Assembly (NCBI RefSeq): GCF_001439685.1
Contig: NZ_JYLH01000005.1
Span: 310,001-374,000, forward strand
Reading direction: 5' to 3'
Length of the DNA stretch: 64,000 nucleotides
Source: Pseudomonas libanensis
GTDB lineage: Bacteria; Pseudomonadota; Gammaproteobacteria; Pseudomonadales; Pseudomonadaceae
A program made the position numbers and the translations under genes. Below, in pieces: positions 52,823-62,337 of this stretch (positions are counted from its first letter, which is position 1; the number at the start of each line of letters is the position of its first letter). The notes beneath the pieces are model-generated. The model was given only the letters and a program-made list of their open reading frames with translations, did no database searches and was not told the DNA's origin.

Positions 52823-55800
52823 TCAGGGCGAATCGCTGGTTGCACCAACAGGTCTCTCTTTTCGACGTCCCAGTTGTGCAATCAGGTAGGCGACGGAGTC
52901 GGCGTTGTTAAGTACCGTAATGATGCGTTTAAGCGGATCGGTACGGAAAACCCGCCGGGCATCGGCAAGGGTCTGGGTGCCAGTGACGCTGAGCAGCCTG
53001 TCGAGCACAGGCTGTGTTGACGTGCCCTTGGCCGGGTCTGTTTTGAGGCCGGTTGCAATATCGACAACCTTGAACAACTCCCGGATCGGGGTATTGAGCG
53101 ACAGCCTTGCAAGATGGCGGTTTTCCAGGGCTATTTTAGTTTTACTGCCCTCAGGTGTTTGGGGGTCAATCAGGTCATGAAAGGGATGGGCGGAATGCAC
53201 GTAAGCCAAGTCCAGCGTCTCACATACATGATGGGTGATTTCGTGAATAAGGGTGGTCGCACGGGCATGGACGCTGACATAGAACGGTTTCATCAGCAAA
53301 TGACTGTATTTCAGGCCCGGACTGAAAAACGCCTCGGTCAAGTACACCAGCTGAAGGGGGTCGGGGACAATCGTAAAGGCCATCAACGTGTGTACGCCCT
53401 GAAGGGCCGGCACCCGCGAACGACCAATGACAAATCGCGTAGAGTTCGAGGAGGTCAGTGAGGGCTCCATCAACGCAATGCATACCTTGTCGACGGTCTC
53501 CTGAATTTTTTCAAGGTGTTCGACCTCAAGCGTCTGCAAACCGAAAAACGTTTTGATTTGGCTGACGAGCTCAGGTGCAGCAAGGGGCGTTTGTATGATC
53601 AGGCGCAAATTTTCCTGGGCGTTCTGTGTATAAAACGTCGCCAGAGCAAGTGCATCGGTGATAAGCCAAGATTCCCGAGCGTAAAGCGCTCGAATCTCGC
53701 GCATTCCGCTGGCCAGGATATTCATACTGGAGCGCGCAAATGGCTCGGAGTAAAAGCGATTAGTCAATCGTGCAAGGGTTCGTCGCCCCGTCAGCAATAG
53801 GTCAGTGCTACTGAGCATCCACTGTTGTCGAGTGTTGCTGTGCACCACAGGGCCGACTTCGCCATCACCGGTGATGCGCCAATCCAGGCCGTGCTTGATG
53901 ACTTGGAACACTTTCCCTGCCACCGCCGCGTAGTAGTGGTTGGAGGCCGATAGGTAAAGGTTGAGTGAGGTGTCTTTGCTCAGGCTGGCCAGGCTCGGCT
54001 CAAGGGCTTCGAAACGCTGGAGCCGGGTGCGTGGCGCAGCGGTAATGTCCAGCGCGGGCCAGGACACCACAGAGGTCGCAGGCGTGGGAGGCGACGGGCT
54101 CGGCTCGGGCGCCGCAGGTATGCCGCCCTCTGATACGGGAGGCATGGAATCGCGCAAAGCGACCAGCAAGGCGACACCGCTTATAAAATGCCCCAGTGCC
54201 TCATGCCATTGGTGGGCTTGCAGCTCCTCGGCAGACGCTTTGAACAGTTTATAGCTCTGCCAGACCAAGAAGGGGTAAGCCAGTTTGCCGGCAAAAAACA
54301 CAACAGCCTGCTGCACCCCCTCGGAGAACACGGCTTTGGCCGTCTCCCAAGCAGTGCCTGCATTGGCCGTTTTTTGGCAGCCCAGCAGCGTTGTCAGCAA
54401 TTCGACATTGTCGGTGAACAGCTGTTTGAACAGAGGCGCATTGATGGGGTTGCATGCCAGTTGGAGGGGGGTACTGGCTTGGGGTTGCTCCAGCGCGCTT
54501 GTCAGTGCCGAGAGGTCAACGGCCGGGACCACCTGTCGAAGCCAAGTCTGTAAGGCACCGGAGGCTGTCAGCTCAGCACGCAGAGCGGCCTCAACGGTGT
54601 ATTCCTTGAGGGTGTAGCCAGGACTGTAGGGAGCATAAAGAACTTGAGGCCCCTCTGCACATGAGGCGGGACCGATCAGGTAAGCCCCAGGGACCTTGAT
54701 CGTTTTCTTTCCGGCATCGACCAACAGCTCCAGCGGGCGGATCATGGCGTTGGCGCCCACCACTGTCGCACGGGCGATCGCATCGGGCATGTCCATGATC
54801 TGTTGAATGAGCCCGAAGGCCGCCGGTGAAAGCTGGCCTTGCAACGTCATGCTGTGAGCGTATTGCATCAGTTGCCACGGCAGTTGCTTGGCAAATCGCG
54901 TAAACCGCTGCTCAAAGTCCGGGCTGGCAGGGCCCAGGAAGGACTTGATATACGTTTGGTAAGCCGCATTGATGTTCAGCGCCTGTATCCGCGTTTTCAG
55001 CGTCTGCGCATCCAGGGTGGAGGGCAACGGCGTTGTACCGGTACTGGCGAAGAGAGGCACCTCATCGTTCCAATACGATTGATGACTCAAGGCATAGTCC
55101 AGCAGCGACTGGTTGCGGGCCGGCGTACTGCCCTGCGCGGGCAGCCCCACTTCGATTTCGTCAGGTGTGACGCTGCCCTGATCGTCAAGCTCCTTGAGTA
55201 AAGCGCTGAGTTTCTTGCGCGTGAACTGAGCCAGCGAGTCGATCCCGTGCAGGTAATCCTGATTGTCGGTGACGTTGTTTCGATATTGCTCCAACAATTC
55301 GACATGGAGCTGTTGATCGACGGCACTGGCGTTGCCGAACCATTGCAAACCCTGTTGCAGGATCATGGCCTGGACCATGTCCATGGCACGCTGCACGTTG
55401 GTGGGAGCCAGGTCTTGTGTGGCTTGAACTTGCCACAGCTTGCGCAACTGTTCGACCGACAGTTTCATGGACAGGATTTGCGCCAGTTCACGGTCTTTTT
55501 GTTGAGCATAGGTTCGTTGCAAGTGCTCGACGAGGTTGCCTTCGATCAGTTCAAGGGAACTGAGCGCATAGGTCGGGTGTGAATGCCAGTCCGGTTGCGC
55601 CAGGTTCGCCAGGAAAACCTGGCGTTCGTCCGGGATTGCCAGGCGTCGATCCACCTCTGCTTTGAAGTGACTCAATGAGTGGAAACTTTCCAGGCCCAGC
55701 GCGGGCGTCCACAACAGTGTGCGACCGCAATACTGAGGGTCAAGCCCGCCGCGCTCGGTCAGCACGAAACAGTTAATGAGTACCCGCGGAGTATTTTGCC

Positions 55801-58030
55801 CAACAGGTGTGACGCTCAAAGAAAACGCGTCAGGGCGAAATCCGTTGACACTAAGGCGTAAGTCTCTGGCGTAAATACCCAGTACGGTCAAGAGCACTTC
55901 GTAGTCGGGGCGTAATAAAGCGTTGTTCCAAAGCCTGAGCTGCGTTTCTCCGGTCAAGCCCATCTCCATTGCTTTTCTCAGCAGGGGCTCCATGTTGGGG
56001 GATACGCTGTGGGTTCTACGCAGATACTGGTTAAAACCGTCGACGGCACTGTCGATCAGCGTATTGAAGGTGGTGAGCTCCAAGCTTGAGATCTTAGTGG
56101 CGGGTTTGTCAGGAGCGGTTGAGTAGACGTGGGTGTTCAGCGGGTCGATGAGTGGATCCACTTCGCCACATAAACGTGCCAGGAAATAGTCGACCATGCG
56201 GCTCGATGACAGCAACTGAGGTGTGGCAGTGTCGCTCGAGGGGCTGCTGTATTGGCGGACCGAGAGGCATGCAGCCTGCAGGTGTTGCTGCCCGATAGCG
56301 TACAGTCTGGTGTTGAGATAGGTGGTGGCGCAATGCTCAAGCGAAGGGCGAAACGCTACGTGCCGTTCGATTTCGGCGCTGATGTTTTCGAGCAAATGTA
56401 CGGTGGTGCGCATTGCAGAGAGCGTTGGCGGAATGCTGGGTTCTGTCACCGTCGCCGTCCAGGTGTCTGCCAACTGGGTACTCCAGCGCCCCATGGGTTC
56501 GAAGGTCAGTAACTTTGGATCAATCATGCCACGCACATCCAGCACGTTATCCACCAGGGCGTCGATGTCCATCGTGCCCTGGCTCAGGCGGTACTGATCG
56601 AGCGCGTACTCAAGGTTGCAACCTTGTTTTTCAATGATGCCCTCCATGATGCTTTGGAAAATAACCTCGGTGATCGGGGCTTGGGTGACATCGCGAGCCA
56701 ACAGCTCGGCTTCGCTATAGCGCTGCGACCTGGACAGGTGTTTTCTCCAGGCATCGGAATGCTGTCGGGGGTTGAGACGCTCGATAAGGTGGGTTTTCAG
56801 CGCATCCAGTTCGCTAAACGTTTGCAGGCCTTGGTAGGGGGTATAAAGCAGCCAGGGCGAGTCATCCGCGTTCTTTTTAGTGCTGATGATGAGTGTGCCT
56901 GCCAGCTCAACAGGGGACTGGTCAGGCGCTTTCAGCAGTGCCTTTTCAACATTCATGGCCGGAGCAAGCGTTGCCGCAGGGAGCGCAGCCTTGAGCGGCA
57001 AGGCCTGTAGTTGCAAACGCTGGTCAACCGTAATCGTTGTTTGCTGTTGCTGGTCCAGCGCCACCGTGAAAAAGGCATTGGCCATGGCATGGGTAAACAG
57101 TTGCAGCCGTGAGCATCCGGTGGAAGCAGGCTGCTCCCAGAATGTCTTGGGCTGTTGCTTCATATGGGCTTTCAAGCCCCGGGCCAACCCTCGGACGCAG
57201 GCTTCCCAACGCAACTGATCGTCAACCGCCTGAATGGGCTGCTGGGTATCAGGGACATGTTGGGGGTTGTAGTAGCGCCGGGTTTCCCCCGCAGGCCAGC
57301 CATTGGCAACGAAATACCTGAGGACGGTTTCGCTCAAGGAGCGGGTGGTCGTGTGTCGGGACGTTGGCGTACCAGAGTTGCCTGATTCGCTGGAGGCATC
57401 GATGACATAACTCTGCACCTGGATCTGGCGATGATCGACACCCGTAAAAGACTGCGCCAACTCAGTGGAAATGTATTCATCCAGCAGAGAAGTGAAACTG
57501 GGCAGTTTGAGCAGCTCCTCGCGCATCAGACGGGCATTTTCAAGCAGGTTATTGGAAAGGGTCGTTTGTTGTGCTTCGAAGACAGCGCCGGCCACGGTAT
57601 GCGCGGTAATCGTCAGAGTCGCAGTGGGCGTCAGGGTGACTTGCTGGGAGATGGAAAGATAATCAAGCAACCCTTGGCGCTGCGACGCGTCTTTGAGCCA
57701 CGCCCCCAGTTGCGTCTTGAGTGTTTCATGGCTTTCCAGCTTTTCCAGACCACGCGCTGGCGTATAGAGAAAAACCCCTCCTTGCGGAGCGGGGCTCATG
57801 ACGAATGCGCCCGCCAGTTCAATAGCCGGTTGACCGAGCACGTTCAGTTGCAGGGTTTGCACGTGCATCGGCGCTTTTTGTGCCCGCCGCAAAGCGTCGG
57901 TGGCCAGATAGACGGAGTCGAGCCAGTCAAGGTCCTTGAGGGTGAAGTTGCGTGTGCGTTGGCGCTCGCTCAGCTGTGTGCGATCGGTTTGGGTTTCACT
58001 GAAAAAATACGGTGGGTTGTCAGTAACCAT
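52823..58030 (-). CDS. giant toxin-like protein 4 with Asp-zincin (M35-like) metalloprotease C-terminus
   Basis: 1735 residues, GGAGAG ribosome-binding site, no signal peptide. It contains four LYTP-type modules (near residues 88, 395, 773, 1131; e.g. VFLYTPARGLEKLES and WLLYTPYQGLQTFSE) spaced about 300-380 residues apart. A hydrophobic part follows (about 1238-1297), then a proline-rich linker (PAAPEPSPSPPTPATS). The C-terminal 220 residues carry TLIHEITHHVCETLDLAY: HExxH (His1596, Glu1597, His1600) and TxDxxY with Asp1607, plus NADSVAYLI near the end. HExxH with a downstream TxDxxY is the signature of M35 Asp-zincins, whose third zinc ligand is Asp. A protease effector or toxin is the likely function. 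Confidence 0.8.
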   Translation of the reverse strand: MVTDNPPYFFSETQTDRTQLSERQRTRNFTLKDLDWLDSVYLATDALRRAQKAPMHVQTLQLNVLGQPAIELAGAFVMSPAPQGGVFLYTPARGLEKLESHETLKTQLGAWLKDASQRQGLLDYLSISQQVTLTPTATLTITAHTVAGAVFEAQQTTLSNNLLENARLMREELLKLPSFTSLLDEYISTELAQSFTGVDHRQIQVQSYVIDASSESGNSGTPTSRHTTTRSLSETVLRYFVANGWPAGETRRYYNPQHVPDTQQPIQAVDDQLRWEACVRGLARGLKAHMKQQPKTFWEQPASTGCSRLQLFTHAMANAFFTVALDQQQQTTITVDQRLQLQALPLKAALPAATLAPAMNVEKALLKAPDQSPVELAGTLIISTKKNADDSPWLLYTPYQGLQTFSELDALKTHLIERLNPRQHSDAWRKHLSRSQRYSEAELLARDVTQAPITEVIFQSIMEGIIEKQGCNLEYALDQYRLSQGTMDIDALVDNVLDVRGMIDPKLLTFEPMGRWSTQLADTWTATVTEPSIPPTLSAMRTTVHLLENISAEIERHVAFRPSLEHCATTYLNTRLYAIGQQHLQAACLSVRQYSSPSSDTATPQLLSSSRMVDYFLARLCGEVDPLIDPLNTHVYSTAPDKPATKISSLELTTFNTLIDSAVDGFNQYLRRTHSVSPNMEPLLRKAMEMGLTGETQLRLWNNALLRPDYEVLLTVLGIYARDLRLSVNGFRPDAFSLSVTPVGQNTPRVLINCFVLTERGGLDPQYCGRTLLWTPALGLESFHSLSHFKAEVDRRLAIPDERQVFLANLAQPDWHSHPTYALSSLELIEGNLVEHLQRTYAQQKDRELAQILSMKLSVEQLRKLWQVQATQDLAPTNVQRAMDMVQAMILQQGLQWFGNASAVDQQLHVELLEQYRNNVTDNQDYLHGIDSLAQFTRKKLSALLKELDDQGSVTPDEIEVGLPAQGSTPARNQSLLDYALSHQSYWNDEVPLFASTGTTPLPSTLDAQTLKTRIQALNINAAYQTYIKSFLGPASPDFEQRFTRFAKQLPWQLMQYAHSMTLQGQLSPAAFGLIQQIMDMPDAIARATVVGANAMIRPLELLVDAGKKTIKVPGAYLIGPASCAEGPQVLYAPYSPGYTLKEYTVEAALRAELTASGALQTWLRQVVPAVDLSALTSALEQPQASTPLQLACNPINAPLFKQLFTDNVELLTTLLGCQKTANAGTAWETAKAVFSEGVQQAVVFFAGKLAYPFLVWQSYKLFKASAEELQAHQWHEALGHFISGVALLVALRDSMPPVSEGGIPAAPEPSPSPPTPATSVVSWPALDITAAPRTRLQRFEALEPSLASLSKDTSLNLYLSASNHYYAAVAGKVFQVIKHGLDWRITGDGEVGPVVHSNTRQQWMLSSTDLLLTGRRTLARLTNRFYSEPFARSSMNILASGMREIRALYARESWLITDALALATFYTQNAQENLRLIIQTPLAAPELVSQIKTFFGLQTLEVEHLEKIQETVDKVCIALMEPSLTSSNSTRFVIGRSRVPALQGVHTLMAFTIVPDPLQLVYLTEAFFSPGLKYSHLLMKPFYVSVHARATTLIHEITHHVCETLDLAYVHSAHPFHDLIDPQTPEGSKTKIALENRHLARLSLNTPIRELFKVVDIATGLKTDPAKGTSTQPVLDRLLSVTGTQTLADARRVFRTDPLKRIITVLNNADSVAYLIAQLGRRKERPVGATSDSP

Positions 58031-58149
58031 TGAGTGCTCTCCATGCCGGATTGGCTGCAGAGGTGAGCAGCCGTGAGTGATCTGAGAGGATCACTCTGGC
58101 GTTTCAAGTTTCAATCGAGAGCTACATATGCACCCGCGCTTCATGCCCT

Positions 58150-58315
58150 AATGCCGTTCAGTTAAGCGAACACAATGCTCAAAGCAACGAGGATCAAATG
58201 TGGGAGCTGGCTTGCCTGCGATGGCGGTTTATCAGTTACAGATTAGTTGACTGACCCACCGCCATCGCAGGCAAGCCAGCTCCCACAGGAAATTTGCGCT
58301 TAACTGAACGGCATT
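58150..58315. repeat. REPIN enclosed in a 19-bp inverted repeat
   Basis: A REPIN (58199-58286, arms TGTGGGAGCTGGCTTGCCTG and its inverse) is itself enclosed by a perfect 19-bp inverted repeat, AATGCCGTTCAGTTAAGCG at 58150-58168 and its complement at 58297-58315. The outer repeat ends 4 bp from the stop codon of the M3 peptidase gene. The outer pair looks like the ends of a small mobile element; no target duplication is visible. Confidence 0.75.
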
Positions 58316-58318
58316 ACC

Positions 58319-60343
58319 TCATACCCCGGTGGAATGCTCGACGCATCGCCCACCTTCACCCCGAAAAAGCGCCAGCGAGCTCGACAGCGTACGGGTATCC
58401 CCCTCAGTGATGAACAGGTCACGGAAGGCTTTCCCGGTCTGCGGGTTGAACAGGCCATCACGCTCAAACCGTTCAAAAGCCTTGCGGGCCAGGACACCAG
58501 ACCACGCGTAGGAATACATTTTGGCCCCATAGCTGCCCATCGGTTGTTCGAAACTGTTGATCGGGCGCGCGCCATCAGGCCACTGCATATATCCGACTTC
58601 ACGGTTGACCTGGGTGAAAACCTCATGGGGTGTACGTCCGTCGCCGTAGGTACGGTGCAATTCGAAGTCGACGAGGCCTGTGAGTAAAACGCTGGCGGTT
58701 TCCTGACTGGTCTGAGTGTGAACAAATCGGCTCATTTGATGGGCCACATCGTCAGGCAAGGGATCTTGCGTTTGGAAATGGCCGGACAGCCAGATCAGGA
58801 ACGAGGGAGTAAAGCAGAACTGCTCCAACACTTGCCCGAAGAACTCCGCCGTATCATGGCTTAACTGGCCCATACCGGAAATCGCCCGGTAGGGAGCGGC
58901 GCTCAACAGGTGCTGCAGGCAGTGGCCGAATTCATGCAATAAGACCCTCAATTGCAGATGATCCAGTAAGCAGGGCTGGGTCGCTGTAGGTCGTGGCAAC
59001 TGGCTGCGTAGCACGGCTATGGGCCGTTGTGGACGCCCCTCGGCCGTCATCCGGTGATTGCGCAAGCCCGAGGCGGCGCCAATCTCGCCGCCCGCCACAC
59101 GACGATAAGGGTCAATAAACAAATGTCCGATCGGCTGCGCGTATTCCCTGAGTTCAAATACCCGCACATCCGGGTGCCAGGTATCGACAGTGGTTTGTTC
59201 GATCAGCTCAACGCCGAACAGGGTTTGGGTGAACGTGCACAATCGTTGCAGCACCGTTTCCAACGGGAAGTAGTTGCGCACTGCGTCCTGGGAAACCCCA
59301 GCCACGGCCTGGCGAATTTTCTCCGAGAAATAGTTGTAATCCCAGGGTGCCAGGGCATCGATCCCCCGTTGCGCGGCATAGCGTTGCAGTTGTTGTGTCT
59401 CATAGGCAAATGTCGTGCGGGCCTGATCAATCTGCTGGTGCACAAATGCCGTGACCTCATCGGTCGACTCCGCCATTTGCTCCACCAACGCCAACTCGGC
59501 GAAGTTGGCATAGCCCAGCAGTAGTGCTTTCTGGTGACGACTGTCGAGCAACACGGTCAGCACCAGTTCATTGTCGGTGGCAATGGCGTCAGGGCCCGTG
59601 CCCACGGCACGGCTGTAGTAAGCCAGCATCATTTCCTGACGCAAGGCTCGATGGTCGGCATAGCTCATCACATCCCGAAAGCACTGCTCGCAAAGGGTTA
59701 CTAACCAGCCATCCAGGCCTGCGTCCCGAGCCGCGACCTCCATGCGTGCCAGGGCCGAATCAGGCAACCCGCTCAGCAGCGCCTTGTCTTGGATGTGCTT
59801 ACGCCATGCATGGTTGGAATCTCGCACGCGGTGCAGGAATTCCTGACTGAGTTCGTCGATTTGCAGGTTCAACGCTTTCAGCTTCAGTTGCTGCTCAGCA
59901 GAGAGATCAAGGCCAGCCAAGTGGTACTTGCGCAATATTTTACGCAACGCGCTTTGGCGTTGTTCATTGAAAAGGGCCGCGATCGGGCTATCGGCAAGTT
60001 GTCGATGGAGCTGATACAGGTCATTGTTCGCGGCCAACTCGGCGCGGTACTGCATTGCAAGCTCATAACTGCGGTGTGATGCCAGCTTCCATGCCGCCCC
60101 TTGGGGAAGGGAGTCAAACAGTTCAATGATTTTGAGAACGCTATCCAGACGGGCCTCCAACGCCTCAACTGCTTGCACCAGGTCATCCCAGGTGGGGAAT
60201 GGCGCCTGGCTGGCAATGATCGTGGCGGTGGTGTTGCGGCTTTCAGCGATGATCTGCTCAATGGCGGGCACCAAGTGCTCTGCTCGGATGGCTGAGAACG
60301 GTGGCAAGTCGAAGGGCAGTAGAAGTGGATTGCTTTCGGACAT
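58319..60343 (-). CDS. divergent M3-family oligopeptidase (PrlC/OpdA-like)
   Basis: A 674-residue zinc oligopeptidase of family M3. The N-terminus MSESNPLLLPFDLPPFSAIRAEHLVPAIEQII is that of oligopeptidase A. The active site is VLLHEFGHCLQHLL (HExxH) with the third ligand in DTAEFFGQVLEQF, where the usual family reads VELPSQ, so the region is divergent. The substrate-loop GGRDPS-type end is replaced by RTLSSSLALFRGEGG. It may be a specialised paralogue of PrlC. The MSESN start is used; MIHSLG would add 18 non-homologous residues. Confidence 0.82.
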   Translation of the reverse strand: MSESNPLLLPFDLPPFSAIRAEHLVPAIEQIIAESRNTTATIIASQAPFPTWDDLVQAVEALEARLDSVLKIIELFDSLPQGAAWKLASHRSYELAMQYRAELAANNDLYQLHRQLADSPIAALFNEQRQSALRKILRKYHLAGLDLSAEQQLKLKALNLQIDELSQEFLHRVRDSNHAWRKHIQDKALLSGLPDSALARMEVAARDAGLDGWLVTLCEQCFRDVMSYADHRALRQEMMLAYYSRAVGTGPDAIATDNELVLTVLLDSRHQKALLLGYANFAELALVEQMAESTDEVTAFVHQQIDQARTTFAYETQQLQRYAAQRGIDALAPWDYNYFSEKIRQAVAGVSQDAVRNYFPLETVLQRLCTFTQTLFGVELIEQTTVDTWHPDVRVFELREYAQPIGHLFIDPYRRVAGGEIGAASGLRNHRMTAEGRPQRPIAVLRSQLPRPTATQPCLLDHLQLRVLLHEFGHCLQHLLSAAPYRAISGMGQLSHDTAEFFGQVLEQFCFTPSFLIWLSGHFQTQDPLPDDVAHQMSRFVHTQTSQETASVLLTGLVDFELHRTYGDGRTPHEVFTQVNREVGYMQWPDGARPINSFEQPMGSYGAKMYSYAWSGVLARKAFERFERDGLFNPQTGKAFRDLFITEGDTRTLSSSLALFRGEGGRCVEHSTGV

Positions 60344-60441
60344 GACGTCACTCTGCAAAGGTAGCTGTCGAAGCAGCCAGCCTAGGGAATGAATCATCGT
60401 TGAAGGGATAGATAGGTATGGGTAAACGGACCAGAAAAGCG

Positions 60442-60473
60442 ATAACGCGGGCAGTCGAATACCCCCGCGTTAT
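60442..60473 (-). terminator. terminator of the amino-acid permease gene
   Basis: CATAACGCGGGGG and CCCGCGTTAT form a strong stem; in the minus-strand direction it is followed by CGCTTTTC. It lies 25-55 bp downstream of the permease stop and upstream of the M3 gene. Confidence 0.7.
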
Positions 60474-60496
60474 GCTCAAGCGCGTCGCGCAGGCAG

Positions 60497-61918
60497 TCAC
60501 ATGTCCTTAAGTGCCGCGCCTTCGCCCGCGTTGCTCGGTTGCAACTTGAACACGTAGAACAACACCGTCAACAGCACCAGGAACGCAGGCCCCACATACA
60601 GCGCCACGCGGGTATCCGGGAAGTACGCCATCAGCCCCACCACCAGCACCAGGAACGCCAACGCCAGGTAGGAACTGACCGGGTACAGCCACATGCGGTA
60701 CTTGAGACCCGCCTGCTCGGCCGGGCTCAGGCCTTTACGGAATTTGAGCTGGGCCAGCAGGATCATCAGCCAGGTCCAGATCGCACCGAAGGTGGCGATG
60801 GAGGTCACCCACACGAACACCTGGTCCGGCACCAGGTAGTTGAGCAGTACGCCCAGCAACAAGGCAAAGATCGACAGCAGCAGCGCCTTGCGTGGCACGC
60901 CGTTACTGGACGTGGTGCCGAACGTCGCCGGCGCCTGGCCGTTCTGCGCCAGGCTGTAGAGCATGCGCCCGGTGCTGAAGATGCCGCCGTTGCACGAAGA
61001 CAGCGCGGCGGTGATCACCACGAAATTGATGATGCCCGCTGCGGTCTTGATCCCCAGGCGCTCGAACGTCATGACGAACGGGCTGCCCTGGGTGCCGATT
61101 TCGTTCCACGGGTAGATCGACAGGATCACGAACAGCGCGCCCACGTAGAACAGCAGGATGCGCCAGAACACCGAGCCGATGGCGCTGGGGATGGTCTTTT
61201 GCGGGTTGCGCGCCTCACCGGCGGTGAGGCCGATCATCTCCACGCCCAGGTAGGCGAACATCACCATCTGCAACGACATCAACACACCCTGTACGCCGTT
61301 GGGCATGAAGCCGCCGTGGGCCCACAGGTTGGAAATGCCCAGCGCCACGCCGTCGTTACCGAAGCCGAAGGCAATAATGCCGACGCCGCCGATCACCATG
61401 GCAATGATGGTGACGATCTTGATCAGTGCGAACCAGAATTCGAACTCACCAAAGGCCTTGACCGCGATCAGGTTGATGGTGCCCATGCTGATCAGCGCCG
61501 CCAGGGCCCAGATCCAGCGCGGCGTATCGGGAAACCAGACGCCCATGTACACCGCCACGGCGGTAATTTCCGCCACGCAGGTCACCAGCCACAGGAACCA
61601 GTAGTTCCAGCCAGTGAGAAAGCCTGCCAGAGGGCCCAGATAATCTTGTGCGTAACGGCTGAACGAGCCGGCGACGGGGTTATGCACCGCCATTTCGCCG
61701 AGGGCGCGCATGATCACCAGGATCGCCAGGCCACCGATGATGTACGACAGCATGATCGCCGGGCCGGCCATTTCGATGGCCTTGGCCGAGCCAAGGAACA
61801 GGCCGACACCGATACAGGCGCCGAGCGCCATCAGGCGGATATGCCGCTCACCGAGTTCGCGTTTGAGCGGGCCGCCTTGAGCGGTCTCGCCAGGGGGCAG
61901 TGGTTTGCCGACAGGCAT
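60497..61918 (-). CDS. APC-family amino-acid permease (ProY/AnsP-like)
   Basis: A 473-residue permease with about 12 transmembrane helices of the amino-acid transporter (AAT) family. Signature segments: KRELGERHIRLMALGACIGVGLFLGSA at the start (helix 1), GEMAVHNPVAGSFSRYAQDYLGPLAGFLTGWNYWFLWL, and ALSSCNGGIFSTGRMLYSLAQNGQAP. It imports an amino acid with protons; ProY/histidine-type substrates are most similar but the exact one cannot be stated. GAGG lies upstream of the ATG; its own terminator follows. Confidence 0.88.
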   Translation of the reverse strand: MPVGKPLPPGETAQGGPLKRELGERHIRLMALGACIGVGLFLGSAKAIEMAGPAIMLSYIIGGLAILVIMRALGEMAVHNPVAGSFSRYAQDYLGPLAGFLTGWNYWFLWLVTCVAEITAVAVYMGVWFPDTPRWIWALAALISMGTINLIAVKAFGEFEFWFALIKIVTIIAMVIGGVGIIAFGFGNDGVALGISNLWAHGGFMPNGVQGVLMSLQMVMFAYLGVEMIGLTAGEARNPQKTIPSAIGSVFWRILLFYVGALFVILSIYPWNEIGTQGSPFVMTFERLGIKTAAGIINFVVITAALSSCNGGIFSTGRMLYSLAQNGQAPATFGTTSSNGVPRKALLLSIFALLLGVLLNYLVPDQVFVWVTSIATFGAIWTWLMILLAQLKFRKGLSPAEQAGLKYRMWLYPVSSYLALAFLVLVVGLMAYFPDTRVALYVGPAFLVLLTVLFYVFKLQPSNAGEGAALKDM

Positions 61919-62337
61919 AGGAATACAACCTCGTTTTTATTGGAGTTAGCCACCAAGTCTTCGGCATGCAGGCGGATGGGCCTGTACACCGGCTTGACCG
62001 GGTCTGCCTCGTGGGCAGAGCCGCCTGGCCGTGGTCATCGGCCGGGTCAGCGGGCATGCAGTATAAAAAGCTACCGTCAGGGCTTTTCACTCAATAAACA
62101 GCAATATTTGGCGATAAGCCCCGATAAAAAGCCAATCGACGGAGGGCTTCGCCAAGCGTCTAGATCGGCCCTCATGGCGCAAAACGGCGCAGAGTATTAC
62201 ATATCGGCACTGCGCCTGAGACTTCAACCGCTCACATCGACGTCATCGTTCGCCTCCCTCCTCGAAAAACCTCAGCGCGCCTCGTAGCACCAGCAATCAG
62301 CGTCTACGCTTCACACAGGTCCGATCAATCTGCCGGC
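61919..62337. other. 419-bp intergenic region between permease and transglycosylase genes
   Basis: Divergent promoter region for the permease (minus) and the transglycosylase (plus). I see no conserved RNA gene, no REP element and no coding frame with a ribosome-binding site. An AT-rich part (about 62050-62140) probably holds the promoters. No operator was recognised. Confidence 0.5.

Noticed and set aside
60539..62287. 582-codon plus-strand frame opposite the permease gene
   Set aside because: The sequence is dominated by His/Gln/Arg/Asp runs typical of antisense frames over transmembrane genes; no fold motif is present.
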